Origin: Adiantum capillus-veneris
Taxonomy: Eukaryota; Streptophyta; Polypodiopsida; Polypodiales; Pteridaceae
Assembly: GCA_014529385.2 (NCBI GenBank)
Contig: CM043959.1
Coordinates: 55,715,253 to 55,779,252, forward strand
Direction of reading: 5' to 3'
Length of the DNA: 64,000 nt
Position numbers and translations under genes: made by a program. Positions 33,601 to 42,870 of this stretch are shown in pieces (positions within the stretch are counted from its first letter, which is position 1; every line of letters begins with the position of its first letter). The notes beneath the pieces were generated by a model, which saw nothing but the letters and a program-made list of their open reading frames with translations, was not told the origin of the DNA and made no database searches.

Positions 33601-36600
33601 TGTAGTTCCTTTCAGCATCGTTCAATTGACGGCTTGCAAAGCTAATGGGATAGTCCAATTTATGTTCTCCTGGTTGAGTGAGAACACACCCAATAGCAAA
33701 GTTTGATGCATCAATATGCACATGGAAAATGACATCCCAGTTAGGTGTCCTTAAAATTGGAGCACTTGCTAGTGTTTTCTTCAATTGTTCATAGGCCTGG
33801 TCACACTCTTCAGTCCAATTAAATTCAATGAGAAGCTTGTACAAAGGACGTGCTATCTCAGCGAAAAATAAAATAAACCGTCGATAATAACCCACATGTC
33901 CCATGAACCTTTGAACTCCCTTGTAATTGGTTGGTGGTGGTAACTCTAGAATCACTTTAATTTTGCTCTCATCGGTTGAGATACCATTCTTGGATACTAT
34001 ATGCCCTAAAATAACTCCATGCTTGACCCAAAATTGGCATTTGAACGGGTTCAATGAGATACGATATAACCTACATTTTTCAAACACCTTCCGCAAACAT
34101 GATAGATGTTCTTTCCAAGAAGAGTAAACACAAAGGTCGTCTAAGAAAGCTTCACAAAACTCTCTCAAATATTCTTTAAAAGCAGTGTTTATTAATCGTT
34201 GGAATGTAGCAGGGGCATTTGTTAAGCCAAAAGCCATCACACGAAATGCAAACACGCCAAATTCTGTGATGAAGGCAGTTTTAGCTTGGTCCTCTAGCGC
34301 TATCGTGATTTGGTTGTAGCCTGAGTACCCATCTAGAAAGCTATAAGCTTCCTTGCCTGCAACTCTTTCGAGTACATGTTCGGAATATGGTAGGGGGTAA
34401 TGGTCTCTTCTTGTAGCTGCATTAACTTTTTTGAGGTCCACGCACACCCTGAGTTTCCCATTCTTTTTTGGCACGATAACTATTGGCGACACCCATTCAG
34501 AGTGTTCAATAGGATATATGAACCCACATTTGATAAGCTTTTCTAGTTCTTCTTGAATGATCTTTGCGTACTTAGGATTCATCGGGTAGGGTCTTTGTTG
34601 TACGGGCTTCGCAGTGCTAATCATAGGGATTGTATGTTGGACCACAGAAGGCGGAACACCTTTCATATCATGGTATGTCCAAGCGAATACGTCCTTGAAT
34701 TCCTTGAGAAGCTCTTTGAGGACCGCCTCTTCAACTTCTGTGAGGTCTTGGGCAATAAAAACAGGTTTTGATTCTTCACCGGGGTCAGCTAATTCTATTT
34801 CTTTAACTATTGCCGGACCATCATAGATTCCATTATTCCCATCGATAGGTATTCTTTGGGCTTTTGTGTACACAACCTTTGCTTCCCCTGTGGTGTAAGA
34901 TTTGAAATGTTCTGGTGCAGGATGCAAGTCTGTGGATTCTGGTTGTGCGTTGGTTTGTGCTTCCATTTCTGCTTTCTTGTGTTGTCGAGCTAACTCTTGG
35001 TTTTGACGCCTCCTTGCAGTGCGGCTCAACTTTGGCTTGTCTATGATCTCTAATTGGGCTATGTCATGGGGTCGTGGTCTACACCACATAACATTTTGGA
35101 GATATTCACCCCAATTGTCTACCAATTTTCGATGAGCATCGCATGCTCCTATATAACTGAGCCATTCTGCTGAGGATCTCTTCTTGTTTATCCTAGCACG
35201 TACATTGGCTCGATATCGACGCCTCTTAAGGTTTTTCTTTTTCTTATTTGAGACCTGCTTTTGATTTGCATTTAGATCTGGCTCACTAAAGGAGTCCTCG
35301 TTGGTGTCCTCTTCACTCTCGGAGGAGCTATCATCGGTTGATGTGCTCGATCCTTCCGAATGTTTTGACTGTGAACTTGCTCCACTCTCTAATTCATGAG
35401 ATTCAGAATCCGTTTCACTCTGAGAGTCAGTGTCCAAGTCGTGTTGGTCAAAGTCTTCTATTGAGCTATCAGTGTCACTGTCAGATTGGTCCACAATTGC
35501 CTTGCCCTTAGAAGATGCATGTATGGCACTTATCATGTTCAGAGGTGCAATTTGTGGTACCTCTTCCCCCTCTGGTGTGACCCAAGTGGTTCCTCTATTT
35601 CCCCAGGTATCTATGGTTGCAGCTAGGTGTACCCAATCCACATTGTCTGATTCCGTCATACCCGGTAACACATCCATGTAAGGAGAATCTTGGCCAATGT
35701 CTGTATCCTTCTTACAAGTGTAACAATATTGTAGTGGGGCCGAGTGAACTGTGGTGTCAGAGCGATGATCAATAATGGTTTTACTCCCTAAGGGGTGTAC
35801 CTTACCAGTCACCAAATCCACTCTAAGGACAGAGTCTTGGAATTGCAAATAGACATGATTTTTAGACCAATCGTGAACCATTTGTGCTTCCCTCATGAAT
35901 GGTCGTCCTAAAATCATTTCATATGACATAAGGTGTTTAGAGAAATCCATTACAATGAACGTATGTCGCACCTTGTATCCTAGAACTTTGATCTTAAGAT
36001 CCTTGAGCATCCCCATAGGTTTGGCTATGGTACCATTTGCCATCTTTACCACAATGTTAGTAACACTGAGGCGGGGTTTTCCCATGGATTCCCAACAATC
36101 TTTTGTAACGATGCTAACTCCCGCACCACCATCAAGAATTCCCTTTATAGTTAATCCCTTGGTAGTGATGGGTAGGGTCGCATTAGACTCATCGCCTTCA
36201 AAATACTGCCCTAATTCGTTAATGGGTACCTCAATCACAGACTCGTGTCCATCTAAGTCAAGTGATTGCACATGATTTTCCTCATCAATCATAATCGAGT
36301 CAGGCCTATTTGGTTGCGCAAACTGCGGTAATCCCGTTCGTAGCTCTCCGTTAAGGAATGCTCGAAGTGCAAGGAATAACTCAGGATCTCCATACAGCTT
36401 TGCTATGATCGTGGTTCGGACCTCAGAAGACATGAAGTCCACTAGTTTGGCAACATTCATTGGCGTTTTGCAGGGTGTAGGTCCTTGACTAGGAACTGGT
36501 GAGGATGGAATCTCATATTCCTCAATGGGATCAGGTATTCCTTCGTTAAACATCCTTTCCAACAAGAAGGGTGTATGCTCACTTTCTGATGTCCTGTCCT

Positions 36601-39600
36601 CACTCCCTTCTTGGATGATACTAGATATGGCTAACGGTCTATGGTTCATGTGGGGTGGATGAACTTGCGTGGGAAACACTGTGTCATGAATTTTTACATG
36701 CATGGGTTCTGGTTCTAGTTTCCTTTGAGTCTCCTCCACTAAACCTCTTAGATGTTTCACCTGCTTAATCTCATCTACTGGGTTTGGGTACGTCCCAATC
36801 TTCTGTTTACAATTCTTCCCTTTTTGCCCCTGCGGTTTATCTTGGGGGTCTTGGATTGGATTTGGAAACACTTGTGGTGTTTTCAGAGGCTCTTTATGGT
36901 TTTCTCTCATTCGGTTTTCATTTGGTTCCATGTTACGGTTTTCCTTGTCGGTCTTTCCCTTTGTGGTATTGGATCTAGTCTCCATTGTCTCGACTGAATC
37001 TGAATCATCTTCGAGGTCATTCATATACACGGGGTCATCTCCTGTTCCTATGTTTGTTTTGGAACTTGGCTTTGAATTTTCCGTATTCTGCGACTTCTTC
37101 CTTCGTGTCTTCTTTTTCTTTGCTTGGATAATTGACGCGGTATCTCTCTCTTCGAGGATATGTCTTGGCCCTTGAAGCATGGACCGTGTAATCGCACAAG
37201 CGGGTGCGACGGGTGGTATTGGTGACGTCACACTAGCAATTTCGACCAAATTCAGGGGTGTGATTTTAGGCGCATTTGGGTTATAGGGGCATTGGGCAAT
37301 CAAGTGATCTATGCCACAACGATTACATGTGAGTATTGGCATTGCAGACGTGCTCCCTTGATTCACTTGCATCTGTGCAGCATTCTTTTGCAGCCTAATA
37401 GGGCATTCCGCTACTCGATGTGGTCCACCACACTCGTAGCATTGAAGAGGTGGCCTCCTAGCCTGGGTGTTGATATTTTGACCTCTGGATGCGAGAGCAG
37501 CAGCTTGATAAACCGGCTTGACTTGTCCCCAACAATCTTCCATGTAGTATATAGGACACTCTTCCAATGTATCAAGTCCGTAGGCAATACTAGTGTCTAT
37601 TTCCTCCTCACAACCATCTGCATAAGCGTTTGATGGCTCGCAACCCACTTGGTTCATAGGGGCGACTCTTGGATGCGGGGGCTGCGGTCCTAGCACAGGA
37701 GGTGGTAACGGTGTAGCTTGTACAACATTTTGAGATCTAGGGACCATGTGTTGCGGTAGTTGCTCAACAGGTGGAGCAGGCATCAATACAGGAGCTCGAG
37801 GCGCATCCGTGTAGGCTACAGGTGGTCTATTTGCCATCATACGTTTGATCATTAAACAATCCTTAGCTTGGTGACCATACCTACCACATGCGTTGCAAGT
37901 TCCATTAAATTTTACTCTAAACGTAGGGCACTCACTAGTGCTATGTGGACCTAAGCAAATGGAACACCATTGTTGCTCCCTTCTTGGATACATGTGACTA
38001 TTTTGAGGGGGTCGATTATCCTTAAGAGACTCTTGGATTGCCTTGGTGAGGTCTGTCAAGAATGTCTCAAATACCTTTGGCTCATTGGCAATGGGCTTTG
38101 CAGTCATGGGTTCATACTCAATGGCTTGTGAGCTAGTGGATCTCGTGTCAGTAGACACCCTCATGCCTGCTATCATCAAGTTGTCCTCTAATTGGATTGC
38201 ATTGGCAGTGACATCTTCCCAGGTTGTGATACCTCTAATCACTAGTCCATTATAGATTCCTTCATTCCTCAACCCTCGAATGAATCGATCAAGCAGTTGG
38301 TTATTGTTGAAGCGCTCATTTACAGGGCAACGAGAGTTTAAGTGCTTTAGACGACTAATGAAGTCCCTTACTGACTCTCCTTCCTTACGTTCGGCCTTCT
38401 GTAGCTGAGACGCTACACCCCAAAGCACACCTTCTCGTATGTACTCTTTTAGAAACAACCTTCGAAGGGTAGGGTAGATTGTTTTCTCGTCCACCCTTAG
38501 GGTCCTATACCAATCTCCAGCCTTCCCACTTAATGTCAAGCTTAAGGCATTGCACTTATGTAGTTCGTTGCGTTCCCCTAAGGAATCACATACTTGTTCA
38601 AACACTTCAATGTGTTTCCTAGCATCTTCGTCCCCATTGAATTTTTGCGTGAGTTTGGCAATTTGTACTGCCTTACTTCTAGGCTCTCTATCAGAAGCAT
38701 GACGCATATTTTCCGCGATAGATCGACCTATGGTTTGAGCAAACGCTGCCAAGTCACCTATGTGAGGAGGCAGGGCCGGTGGAGGTACTCTTGGAATCAT
38801 ATGTGGGAGAGGAACGGGTATCGGTCTTGGCATATGTGTAGATGATGCAGGATATGGAACATAACCGGGCATAGGTCCACTCGGATAAGAGCTAGGGAGC
38901 GGCACTCGAGGAGCATAAGCAAGTGGTACAATTGGAGGTGTGGGGGCCATGTGTGCATAAGGGGCTAGAGGCACATATGGTCGAGGCCCCATATTAGGTA
39001 CTATGACACTAGGTAGTGGCACTGCGCTAATCGTAGATGTCATTGGTACATTCTCTGTCAGGCTTATCCCTGGAGTGAGCACTGTGTTTTCCTTAATAGA
39101 GGGTTGAGCCAAGTTAGGGAAGCTAAAGTTTTCGCTCGGAGGCTCAGATTGCATAGAGACCCCAGGTGAAATGACGTAAGATGGGTCCATGGGGCTCATT
39201 AGAGGAGTCTCCATTTGTGATAGAGTAGGCTGTTGAGCCTTGCTCGTATCCAGAAATCTCATGGGGCCAGTTGAGATTATATTTACCCCTCGGTTTTGCC
39301 TTTCTAATTGAATAATGCCATGGATAACATTACAGATCATTTTCTGTTGATCTTCGATGCTCGTGGCACTAGAGGTGGATTGTACAATCTCTATCCATCC
39401 TACATGGTAGGCGTGGCCAGAGTGTAGATCCGTCAACACCTCAGTGTGGAGGTCGTATGTCCAATGATCATTAATGAACAATCCTTCTAGAGTCGACGTG
39501 TTAACGGTTTCTTGTGAGGTAGAAGCAATGTTGCTTCCCGTGGTTTTACTTGTCACCAACGGTACTCTAGAGGGAACTTCTGAAGGAGGCAGCTCAACAG

Positions 39601-40021
39601 GGCCTTCTTGGTAAGAAGTTGGCAGGATATCCACATGGACACTCTTTGGGGGTGTGGGGTCCACGTGCGATGTGAAAGGAGATTCCACTTCCCCACCCCC
39701 TTCGTGTGCTTCATTTGCATCAGGTTCCGAGCGAGTAGCTCTACCTAATGTTTCCATGAAACGGCTAAACATACTAGTACTAGGCTGTGGAGCTTCGGGA
39801 GGTGCATGGCCTTCTCTCTCAGTGTTTTGGTTAGGGTATGCTTCCATGATTTCTGAGTCGGAGGAGGAATCACTAGCGGCTATTTTAGGGTCTTGGGTGG
39901 TGCTACCTTGTGTCCCCGCTGAGGGTCTAGAGCTTATCGTGGATGGGTAATGGGTATCCGTATGAACAGAGGCACCCTCAATATGCTCGTGTTCTAGCAC
40001 CCGCCCAGAGCGTAAGTGCAT
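30674..40021 (-). CDS. E polyprotein gag-PR-RT-RH-IN-PR2-tail, 3115 residues
   Basis: Single intact frame from MHLRSGRVLEH. Residue positions: gag capsid about 455-615; zinc knuckles near 684, 707, 860 and 897 (one CX2CX4HX4C, three CX2CX3HX4C); PR1 with ILDGGAG (Asp 1297) and MILGRPFM; acidic Ser/Asp stretch 1507-1584; RT about 1750-2010 with FLDD at 1961; RNase H with VHIDAS, TTEREGL and VDHQAL; H2C2 zinc module about 2307-2353 (EAHMGIAGGH...CDEC); integrase Asp2381, Asp2443, Glu2479, giving DD35E; integrase C-terminus with a Gln/Glu/Lys-rich linker; PR2 with LLDTGAKYN (Asp 2745) and INLGRTWM; W(V/I)PK motifs at 2905, 2939, 2958, 3003. It makes the particle and all replication enzymes. The length is well above the usual plant gypsy gag-pol, mainly through the gag N-terminus and the part after integrase. 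Primer type and sequence place it near the Athila/Tat group. Confidence 0.95.
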   Translation of the reverse strand: MHLRSGRVLEHEHIEGASVHTDTHYPSTISSRPSAGTQGSTTQDPKIAASDSSSDSEIMEAYPNQNTEREGHAPPEAPQPSTSMFSRFMETLGRATRSEPDANEAHEGGGEVESPFTSHVDPTPPKSVHVDILPTSYQEGPVELPPSEVPSRVPLVTSKTTGSNIASTSQETVNTSTLEGLFINDHWTYDLHTEVLTDLHSGHAYHVGWIEIVQSTSSATSIEDQQKMICNVIHGIIQLERQNRGVNIISTGPMRFLDTSKAQQPTLSQMETPLMSPMDPSYVISPGVSMQSEPPSENFSFPNLAQPSIKENTVLTPGISLTENVPMTSTISAVPLPSVIVPNMGPRPYVPLAPYAHMAPTPPIVPLAYAPRVPLPSSYPSGPMPGYVPYPASSTHMPRPIPVPLPHMIPRVPPPALPPHIGDLAAFAQTIGRSIAENMRHASDREPRSKAVQIAKLTQKFNGDEDARKHIEVFEQVCDSLGERNELHKCNALSLTLSGKAGDWYRTLRVDEKTIYPTLRRLFLKEYIREGVLWGVASQLQKAERKEGESVRDFISRLKHLNSRCPVNERFNNNQLLDRFIRGLRNEGIYNGLVIRGITTWEDVTANAIQLEDNLMIAGMRVSTDTRSTSSQAIEYEPMTAKPIANEPKVFETFLTDLTKAIQESLKDNRPPQNSHMYPRREQQWCSICLGPHSTSECPTFRVKFNGTCNACGRYGHQAKDCLMIKRMMANRPPVAYTDAPRAPVLMPAPPVEQLPQHMVPRSQNVVQATPLPPPVLGPQPPHPRVAPMNQVGCEPSNAYADGCEEEIDTSIAYGLDTLEECPIYYMEDCWGQVKPVYQAAALASRGQNINTQARRPPLQCYECGGPHRVAECPIRLQKNAAQMQVNQGSTSAMPILTCNRCGIDHLIAQCPYNPNAPKITPLNLVEIASVTSPIPPVAPACAITRSMLQGPRHILEERDTASIIQAKKKKTRRKKSQNTENSKPSSKTNIGTGDDPVYMNDLEDDSDSVETMETRSNTTKGKTDKENRNMEPNENRMRENHKEPLKTPQVFPNPIQDPQDKPQGQKGKNCKQKIGTYPNPVDEIKQVKHLRGLVEETQRKLEPEPMHVKIHDTVFPTQVHPPHMNHRPLAISSIIQEGSEDRTSESEHTPFLLERMFNEGIPDPIEEYEIPSSPVPSQGPTPCKTPMNVAKLVDFMSSEVRTTIIAKLYGDPELFLALRAFLNGELRTGLPQFAQPNRPDSIMIDEENHVQSLDLDGHESVIEVPINELGQYFEGDESNATLPITTKGLTIKGILDGGAGVSIVTKDCWESMGKPRLSVTNIVVKMANGTIAKPMGMLKDLKIKVLGYKVRHTFIVMDFSKHLMSYEMILGRPFMREAQMVHDWSKNHVYLQFQDSVLRVDLVTGKVHPLGSKTIIDHRSDTTVHSAPLQYCYTCKKDTDIGQDSPYMDVLPGMTESDNVDWVHLAATIDTWGNRGTTWVTPEGEEVPQIAPLNMISAIHASSKGKAIVDQSDSDTDSSIEDFDQHDLDTDSQSETDSESHELESGASSQSKHSEGSSTSTDDSSSESEEDTNEDSFSEPDLNANQKQVSNKKKKNLKRRRYRANVRARINKKRSSAEWLSYIGACDAHRKLVDNWGEYLQNVMWCRPRPHDIAQLEIIDKPKLSRTARRRQNQELARQHKKAEMEAQTNAQPESTDLHPAPEHFKSYTTGEAKVVYTKAQRIPIDGNNGIYDGPAIVKEIELADPGEESKPVFIAQDLTEVEEAVLKELLKEFKDVFAWTYHDMKGVPPSVVQHTIPMISTAKPVQQRPYPMNPKYAKIIQEELEKLIKCGFIYPIEHSEWVSPIVIVPKKNGKLRVCVDLKKVNAATRRDHYPLPYSEHVLERVAGKEAYSFLDGYSGYNQITIALEDQAKTAFITEFGVFAFRVMAFGLTNAPATFQRLINTAFKEYLREFCEAFLDDLCVYSSWKEHLSCLRKVFEKCRLYRISLNPFKCQFWVKHGVILGHIVSKNGISTDESKIKVILELPPPTNYKGVQRFMGHVGYYRRFILFFAEIARPLYKLLIEFNWTEECDQAYEQLKKTLASAPILRTPNWDVIFHVHIDASNFAIGCVLTQPGEHKLDYPISFASRQLNDAERNYTTTEREGLAMVYAVKKFRYYLLANKFVFYVDHQALLYLVNKPCSTGRITRWLLILLEFDFTIVVRPGKRHVMADHLSRIPNGEAPTGVDDELPDTSLFIVETMPEWSENIVNFLVNGFPPKELRKDIARRLVKECEPYCLIAGTLYRLGKDDILRRCAREDEYLYILQEAHMGIAGGHFSGDLTARKVLQSGYWWPTLFKDASLFTKGCDECQRYKTTQRKDRMPLHPIKVTQPFEKWGLDFVGPISPAARNTQSRYILVATDYVTKWAEAKASQKADARTTAKFLFEDIITRFGCPFEIVSDNGTHFINEVIRELTTTFMISHHKSTPYYPQANGQAESTNKTLISILTKTVEAHRTDWDLKLTSALWAYRTAYKVAINCTPFKMVYGQEAVMPWEFVIPSLRVASQEGWNGNPLTERLFILEKLDEERQLAVQNALVEKDRRKKWFDRHVKDKDIKVGDKVLMYGVRKEKKKLKYAGKGPYRVCEITPQGTLRVETLDGVETIGFLNGSKFKRYYDPLSQEELRAIHQKKAAKAQTELNKIQAQAEAKERQQRIRQKREANLGVTNAFHVEIEEDGLDSDTPLRYPIELNSAYGKVLYNALLDTGAKYNLLSYGVWCQLGKPPLSESIIQVKGVNKKKTAVFGIWHTSVSYDNGVVAQDFLVMPTGTMEGNINLGRTWMIATKCTIDWGTGGVTTQKPTLSPTTQAIVPEILPKEIKPKTLHVQEVEPYVPIVQLSRASTNVVERKLETHKNHPNITEKTYKWVPKTSVVSMVDAKKQKPSKNRTTHSKKCKETLRWIPKRLLEAQGYYEGNDQIWVPKRKVYSYLSPGPCKPNPVAPKQIENRGKEKVMECYTPVLELVWVPKKERFVPPSSGTGKSNEASCSSCSSYMQIEASTQPPPTTVHIHPSTKEFAPSGVSSPPTTTLQIKSWESTLPPLQLDEAPRVIENYWQKSSPITNWNNWFQRVTSSFQTV

Positions 40022-40978
40022 GTGCTTTTGATACCCTAAGGTGTCAAAAAGCTGCTCTAGGAGGCCTTGTGACTAGTTTTTAGCGTGTCTTTTGTTTGTT
40101 TTTTTTTTTTGCTAGATTTTTTTTTGAGCGTGTCGTGGAATGGGCCGTGTGATAGCTCAAAACGAGCGTATCGGTCAGAGGGTCGTGCCGTGCTTTACAG
40201 CCCTCCGTTTGGTCACTCTATGCCCTCGGAATCCCTAAAACTGTCAATTTCCAGTAGGGAACTAGGCCCAAACTAGAAAGTCTAAGGGTGCAAGTGGGAA
40301 GAGAAAGGAGGAGAGTGGAGGACTTGTCCCACATGCTCTCATTCTCTCTTGAGGGAGTAGGGTATATATATAAGAGTGAGTCTAGTATATATCATAAGAC
40401 TGAGGACTGAGGCCTGGGCCTGGGCTTGGGCTTGGGCTTGGGCTTGGGCTTGGGCTTGGGAAGATGATCCCGATCCCGATCTATCTTTTATACAAACCAA
40501 CCCGTACGTTTTAAGAGTCGTGTTTTTAATTTCGAAAAATTTTCGCCACCCACTCGCTCGCGTTTTTAATTTACGAAAATTTTTTTTTTTTTTTTTTTCG
40601 GAATTTTATTTTATTTTATTTTTTTTTTTTTGATGCAGAAAAACGCAGCAATAAAAAAAATACAGAAAAACGCAACAAAAGCAGAAAATGCAGAAAATAC
40701 ACAGAAATTGCTGAAATTGCTGAACATGCAGGAAAAACGCAGAAAATGCAGAACTTGACAGAAAAGCGAAAAATTGCAGGAAGTGAAAACGCCGAACTTG
40801 AAAACGCAGAAATTGCAGAATTTGAAAAACGCAGACAATAACAGAAATTGAAACTTGACAGCAATTGCAGAAAACGCAAAAAACAGAAATCTCCGCACAC
40901 TCCTTCCCTGCCTTTCCTATGATAGAAATTGCACCACAAGGAAGCGTAAAGTGCTAACCGAGCTTAGTGTAGGGCATA
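40022..40978 (-). other. Leader of E between gag and primer site
   Basis: Nearly 1 kb untranslated leader. It contains the GGGCTT array (40412-40460), long T runs on the plus strand (40580-40632) and an expanded TTTCTGC-type quasi-repeat (minus strand of 40640-40880). No gene. A homologous leader is in S at 16481-17257. Confidence 0.8.
40412..40460 (-). repeat. (CCCAAG)8 hexamer array in E leader
   Basis: On the plus strand GGGCTT/GGGCCT repeated about eight times with perfect G3-N3 spacing. It is cognate to 16832-16875 in S. Confidence 0.93.
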
Positions 40979-40996
40979 TCCCCGGCAGCGGCGCCA
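40979..40996 (-). other. Primer-binding site of E, tRNA-Asp type
   Basis: TGGCGCCGCTGCCGGGGA on the minus strand, four bases from the LTR; identical to that of S. Confidence 0.88.
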
Positions 40997-41000
40997 AAAA

Positions 41001-41577
41001 TGTGCGCTCCTTGCCGCACTGTCGAAGCAAGGGACTTGCCAATACACCGTGTGCGAGCCACAAACGGCTCCAAGCATACAACAAGTCTAAACTAGCAAGC
41101 TCAAGAAAACAAAGGGTGTGTCACTCACCGCTCTACGCTCGCCTTCGTGGTGGATTCCTCGCCGCGATGAAGAAGAAGCTGCAGTCGTGCCGCGCTCAAC
41201 CGCTTCGCCGCCGTCGTGCCTTCGTAATGCTCGATCGCACACACACTCTCCCTCTCTCTCTCTCTCTCTCACACACACACAAGGAGGTGAAGAAGAAGAA
41301 GAAGATGGAGATGGAGCAAGAGCACTCTTCAATTGCACAAATGAGAGAATGAGTAAAAATTAGGTTTAGTTGGCTTTTATAGGAGCTCACCCCATTCACA
41401 CTTGGGCGCCCATGCTTAACCAACTAATCCCTTGAATGTCCCAGTTAAAGTGCGCCTCTCATCGGCGATCACTCTACCTTTCCCTATTGGTCCGACAAGC
41501 CCGGTACCTGACTCTACCAAATACATAATACACGTCCGTCGTAGGTGATGGGTGTCCGTGTGCCGTGAGGGTTAACA
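41001..41577 (-). repeat. 5' LTR of E
   Basis: 577 bp, matching 28045-28621 apart from CA/CT repeat numbers. TATA box on the minus strand at 41375-41381, in a TATAAAAGCC context. Confidence 0.95.
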
Positions 41578-41582
41578 GTTGT
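41578..41582. repeat. Target-site duplication of E, right
   Basis: GTTGT, the partner of 28040-28044. Confidence 0.95.
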
Positions 41583-42276
41583 TCAGGGTGTACATGAGAA
41601 CGTAATCCCCTTTCTGGAACTCCTTACCAAACATGTGTCGATGATGAAAAGCTTTCATTTGCTTTTTCTGAGCATATATCCCAGCTATCGCTTTGAGTCT
41701 AGTTTCATCTAATTGTTCTAGGGTGTCTAGTCTCTCCGATAGCGCATGGCCCGTCCATCCTAATTGTGTTGACACCCTGAGGGATTTGACTAGGAATTCC
41801 AATGGTAGTATCGCATTAATTCCGAAGACCAGGTTGAAGGGAGTCTTGCCAATGGAAGTTTTAAAAGCTACACGGTAAGCCCGTAAAGTGGTGTGTAATT
41901 TCTGATCCCAATCATTTCTTGAGTCACTGATTATTTTGGTGAGCACGGTGCATAGGATTTTGTTAGTGCTCTCTGCCTATCCGTTGGCTTGCGGATGATA
42001 GGGTGCTGACTTTCGGTGGACCACCATGAATTCGTCAGGGAGAGTCTCAATGACGTCGTTCACAAAGTGGGTTCCTCTATCGCTTACTGTTTCAATTGGT
42101 AGTCCATACCGCATAAAGACGTTTTCAAAAAGGAATTGAGTTGTAGTCCTTGCATGGTTTTTTTGGGTTGCTTTGGCTTCCACCCACTTCTTCATGTAAT
42201 CCGTTGCTACAATAATGTATTGTGTGTGTGTCTTGTATCCTGGAGGATTGATGGGACCAATGAAGTCATGCCCCAT
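41583..42276 (-). pseudogene. Integrase core of D
   Basis: Minus-strand frames 41977-42276 and 41572-41946. HDFIGPI (first Asp), TVSDRGTHFVND (second Asp) and, after an internal stop, the Glu block AESTNK. Then RNDWDQKLHTTLRAYRVAFKT and the linker up to KGDYVLMYTL, where E inserted. A stop replaces the residue before the catalytic Glu block and a one-base shift lies at the E insertion point, so it is inactive. Confidence 0.88.
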
Positions 42277-42289
42277 TTGGCAAAAGTGC

Positions 42290-42870
42290 GAACTCCCATC
42301 ATCGGCCTCAGTGGAATATCATCTCTTCGTAGGGGTGGTTTCGTGCATTGACATTCATCACATCGTTTGACGTATGTTATTGCATCCATAAAGAGGGTCG
42401 GCCACCATATACCTGAGTTTAGCACTAGCTTTGCCGTTTTATTAGTGGAGAAGTGTCCTCCGGGTTGTCCCACGTGTGCGTGATCTAGGATGATGTAATA
42501 TTCACTTTTTGTAGCACACTGCCGTAATTGTTCGTCTTTCCCCCGCCTATACAGTTGGTTGGCAATGAGTAGATAGTGTTTGGCCTCTTCCTCAACGATT
42601 TTCCTTCTTGATTTGTCCCATTCCTCTGGAAAGGTTTTGTTTTTCAAGTACTCAATGATGTGAGCACTCCATTTCGGTGCTTTCACTACTCGAAACATTG
42701 TGGCATGTTCCACTGGTGGCTGTATTATACATTTATGGCAGGATTTTACATATTTATGGACACTGTATTCCATGTTTGGCCAGTAGACGCCTAGTCTTTG
42801 TAACCGTTGGCCTGTCTATTTCATCAGCATGAAACCCCATGTTTTGTATATGAGCTTGTTTGAGGTACTA
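42290..42870 (-). pseudogene. Two tandem H2C2 integrase zinc modules of D
   Basis: The module next to the core (42330-42520) reads DHAHVGQPGGH ... VKRCDEC, preceded by NQLYRRGKDEQLRQC. Upstream, on 42715-42870 after a frameshift, lies a second, diverged module: QAHIQNMGFH ... KSCHKC, preceded by GRLYKHGKDGILRLC. Each has its own leading LY-x-x-GKD block, so the whole pre-integrase unit is duplicated. E has a single module. In retroviral-type integrases this HHCC finger helps multimerisation. Confidence 0.72.

Larger units (their letters stand above)
28045..41577 (-). mobile_element. Complete gypsy retrotransposon E (13.5 kb), minus strand
   Basis: Two 577-bp LTRs, GTTGT target duplications on both sides, tRNA-Asp-type primer site, polypurine tract, an uninterrupted 3115-residue polyprotein and a second 140-residue ORF. 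LTRs differ by eye only in the microsatellite. It sits inside the integrase C-terminal coding region of D, in the same orientation. Coding integrity, target duplication and LTR identity together mean a recent insertion that may be autonomous. Confidence 0.96.

Noticed and set aside
31239-39950. Many 60-130-residue plus-strand ORFs opposite the E polyprotein
   Set aside because: Shadows of the 3115-residue minus-strand frame; none has a domain.
40412-40460. GGGCTT array as an interstitial telomere
   Set aside because: The plant telomere unit is TTTAGGG; the hexamer differs and sits at a fixed position in a retrotransposon leader.
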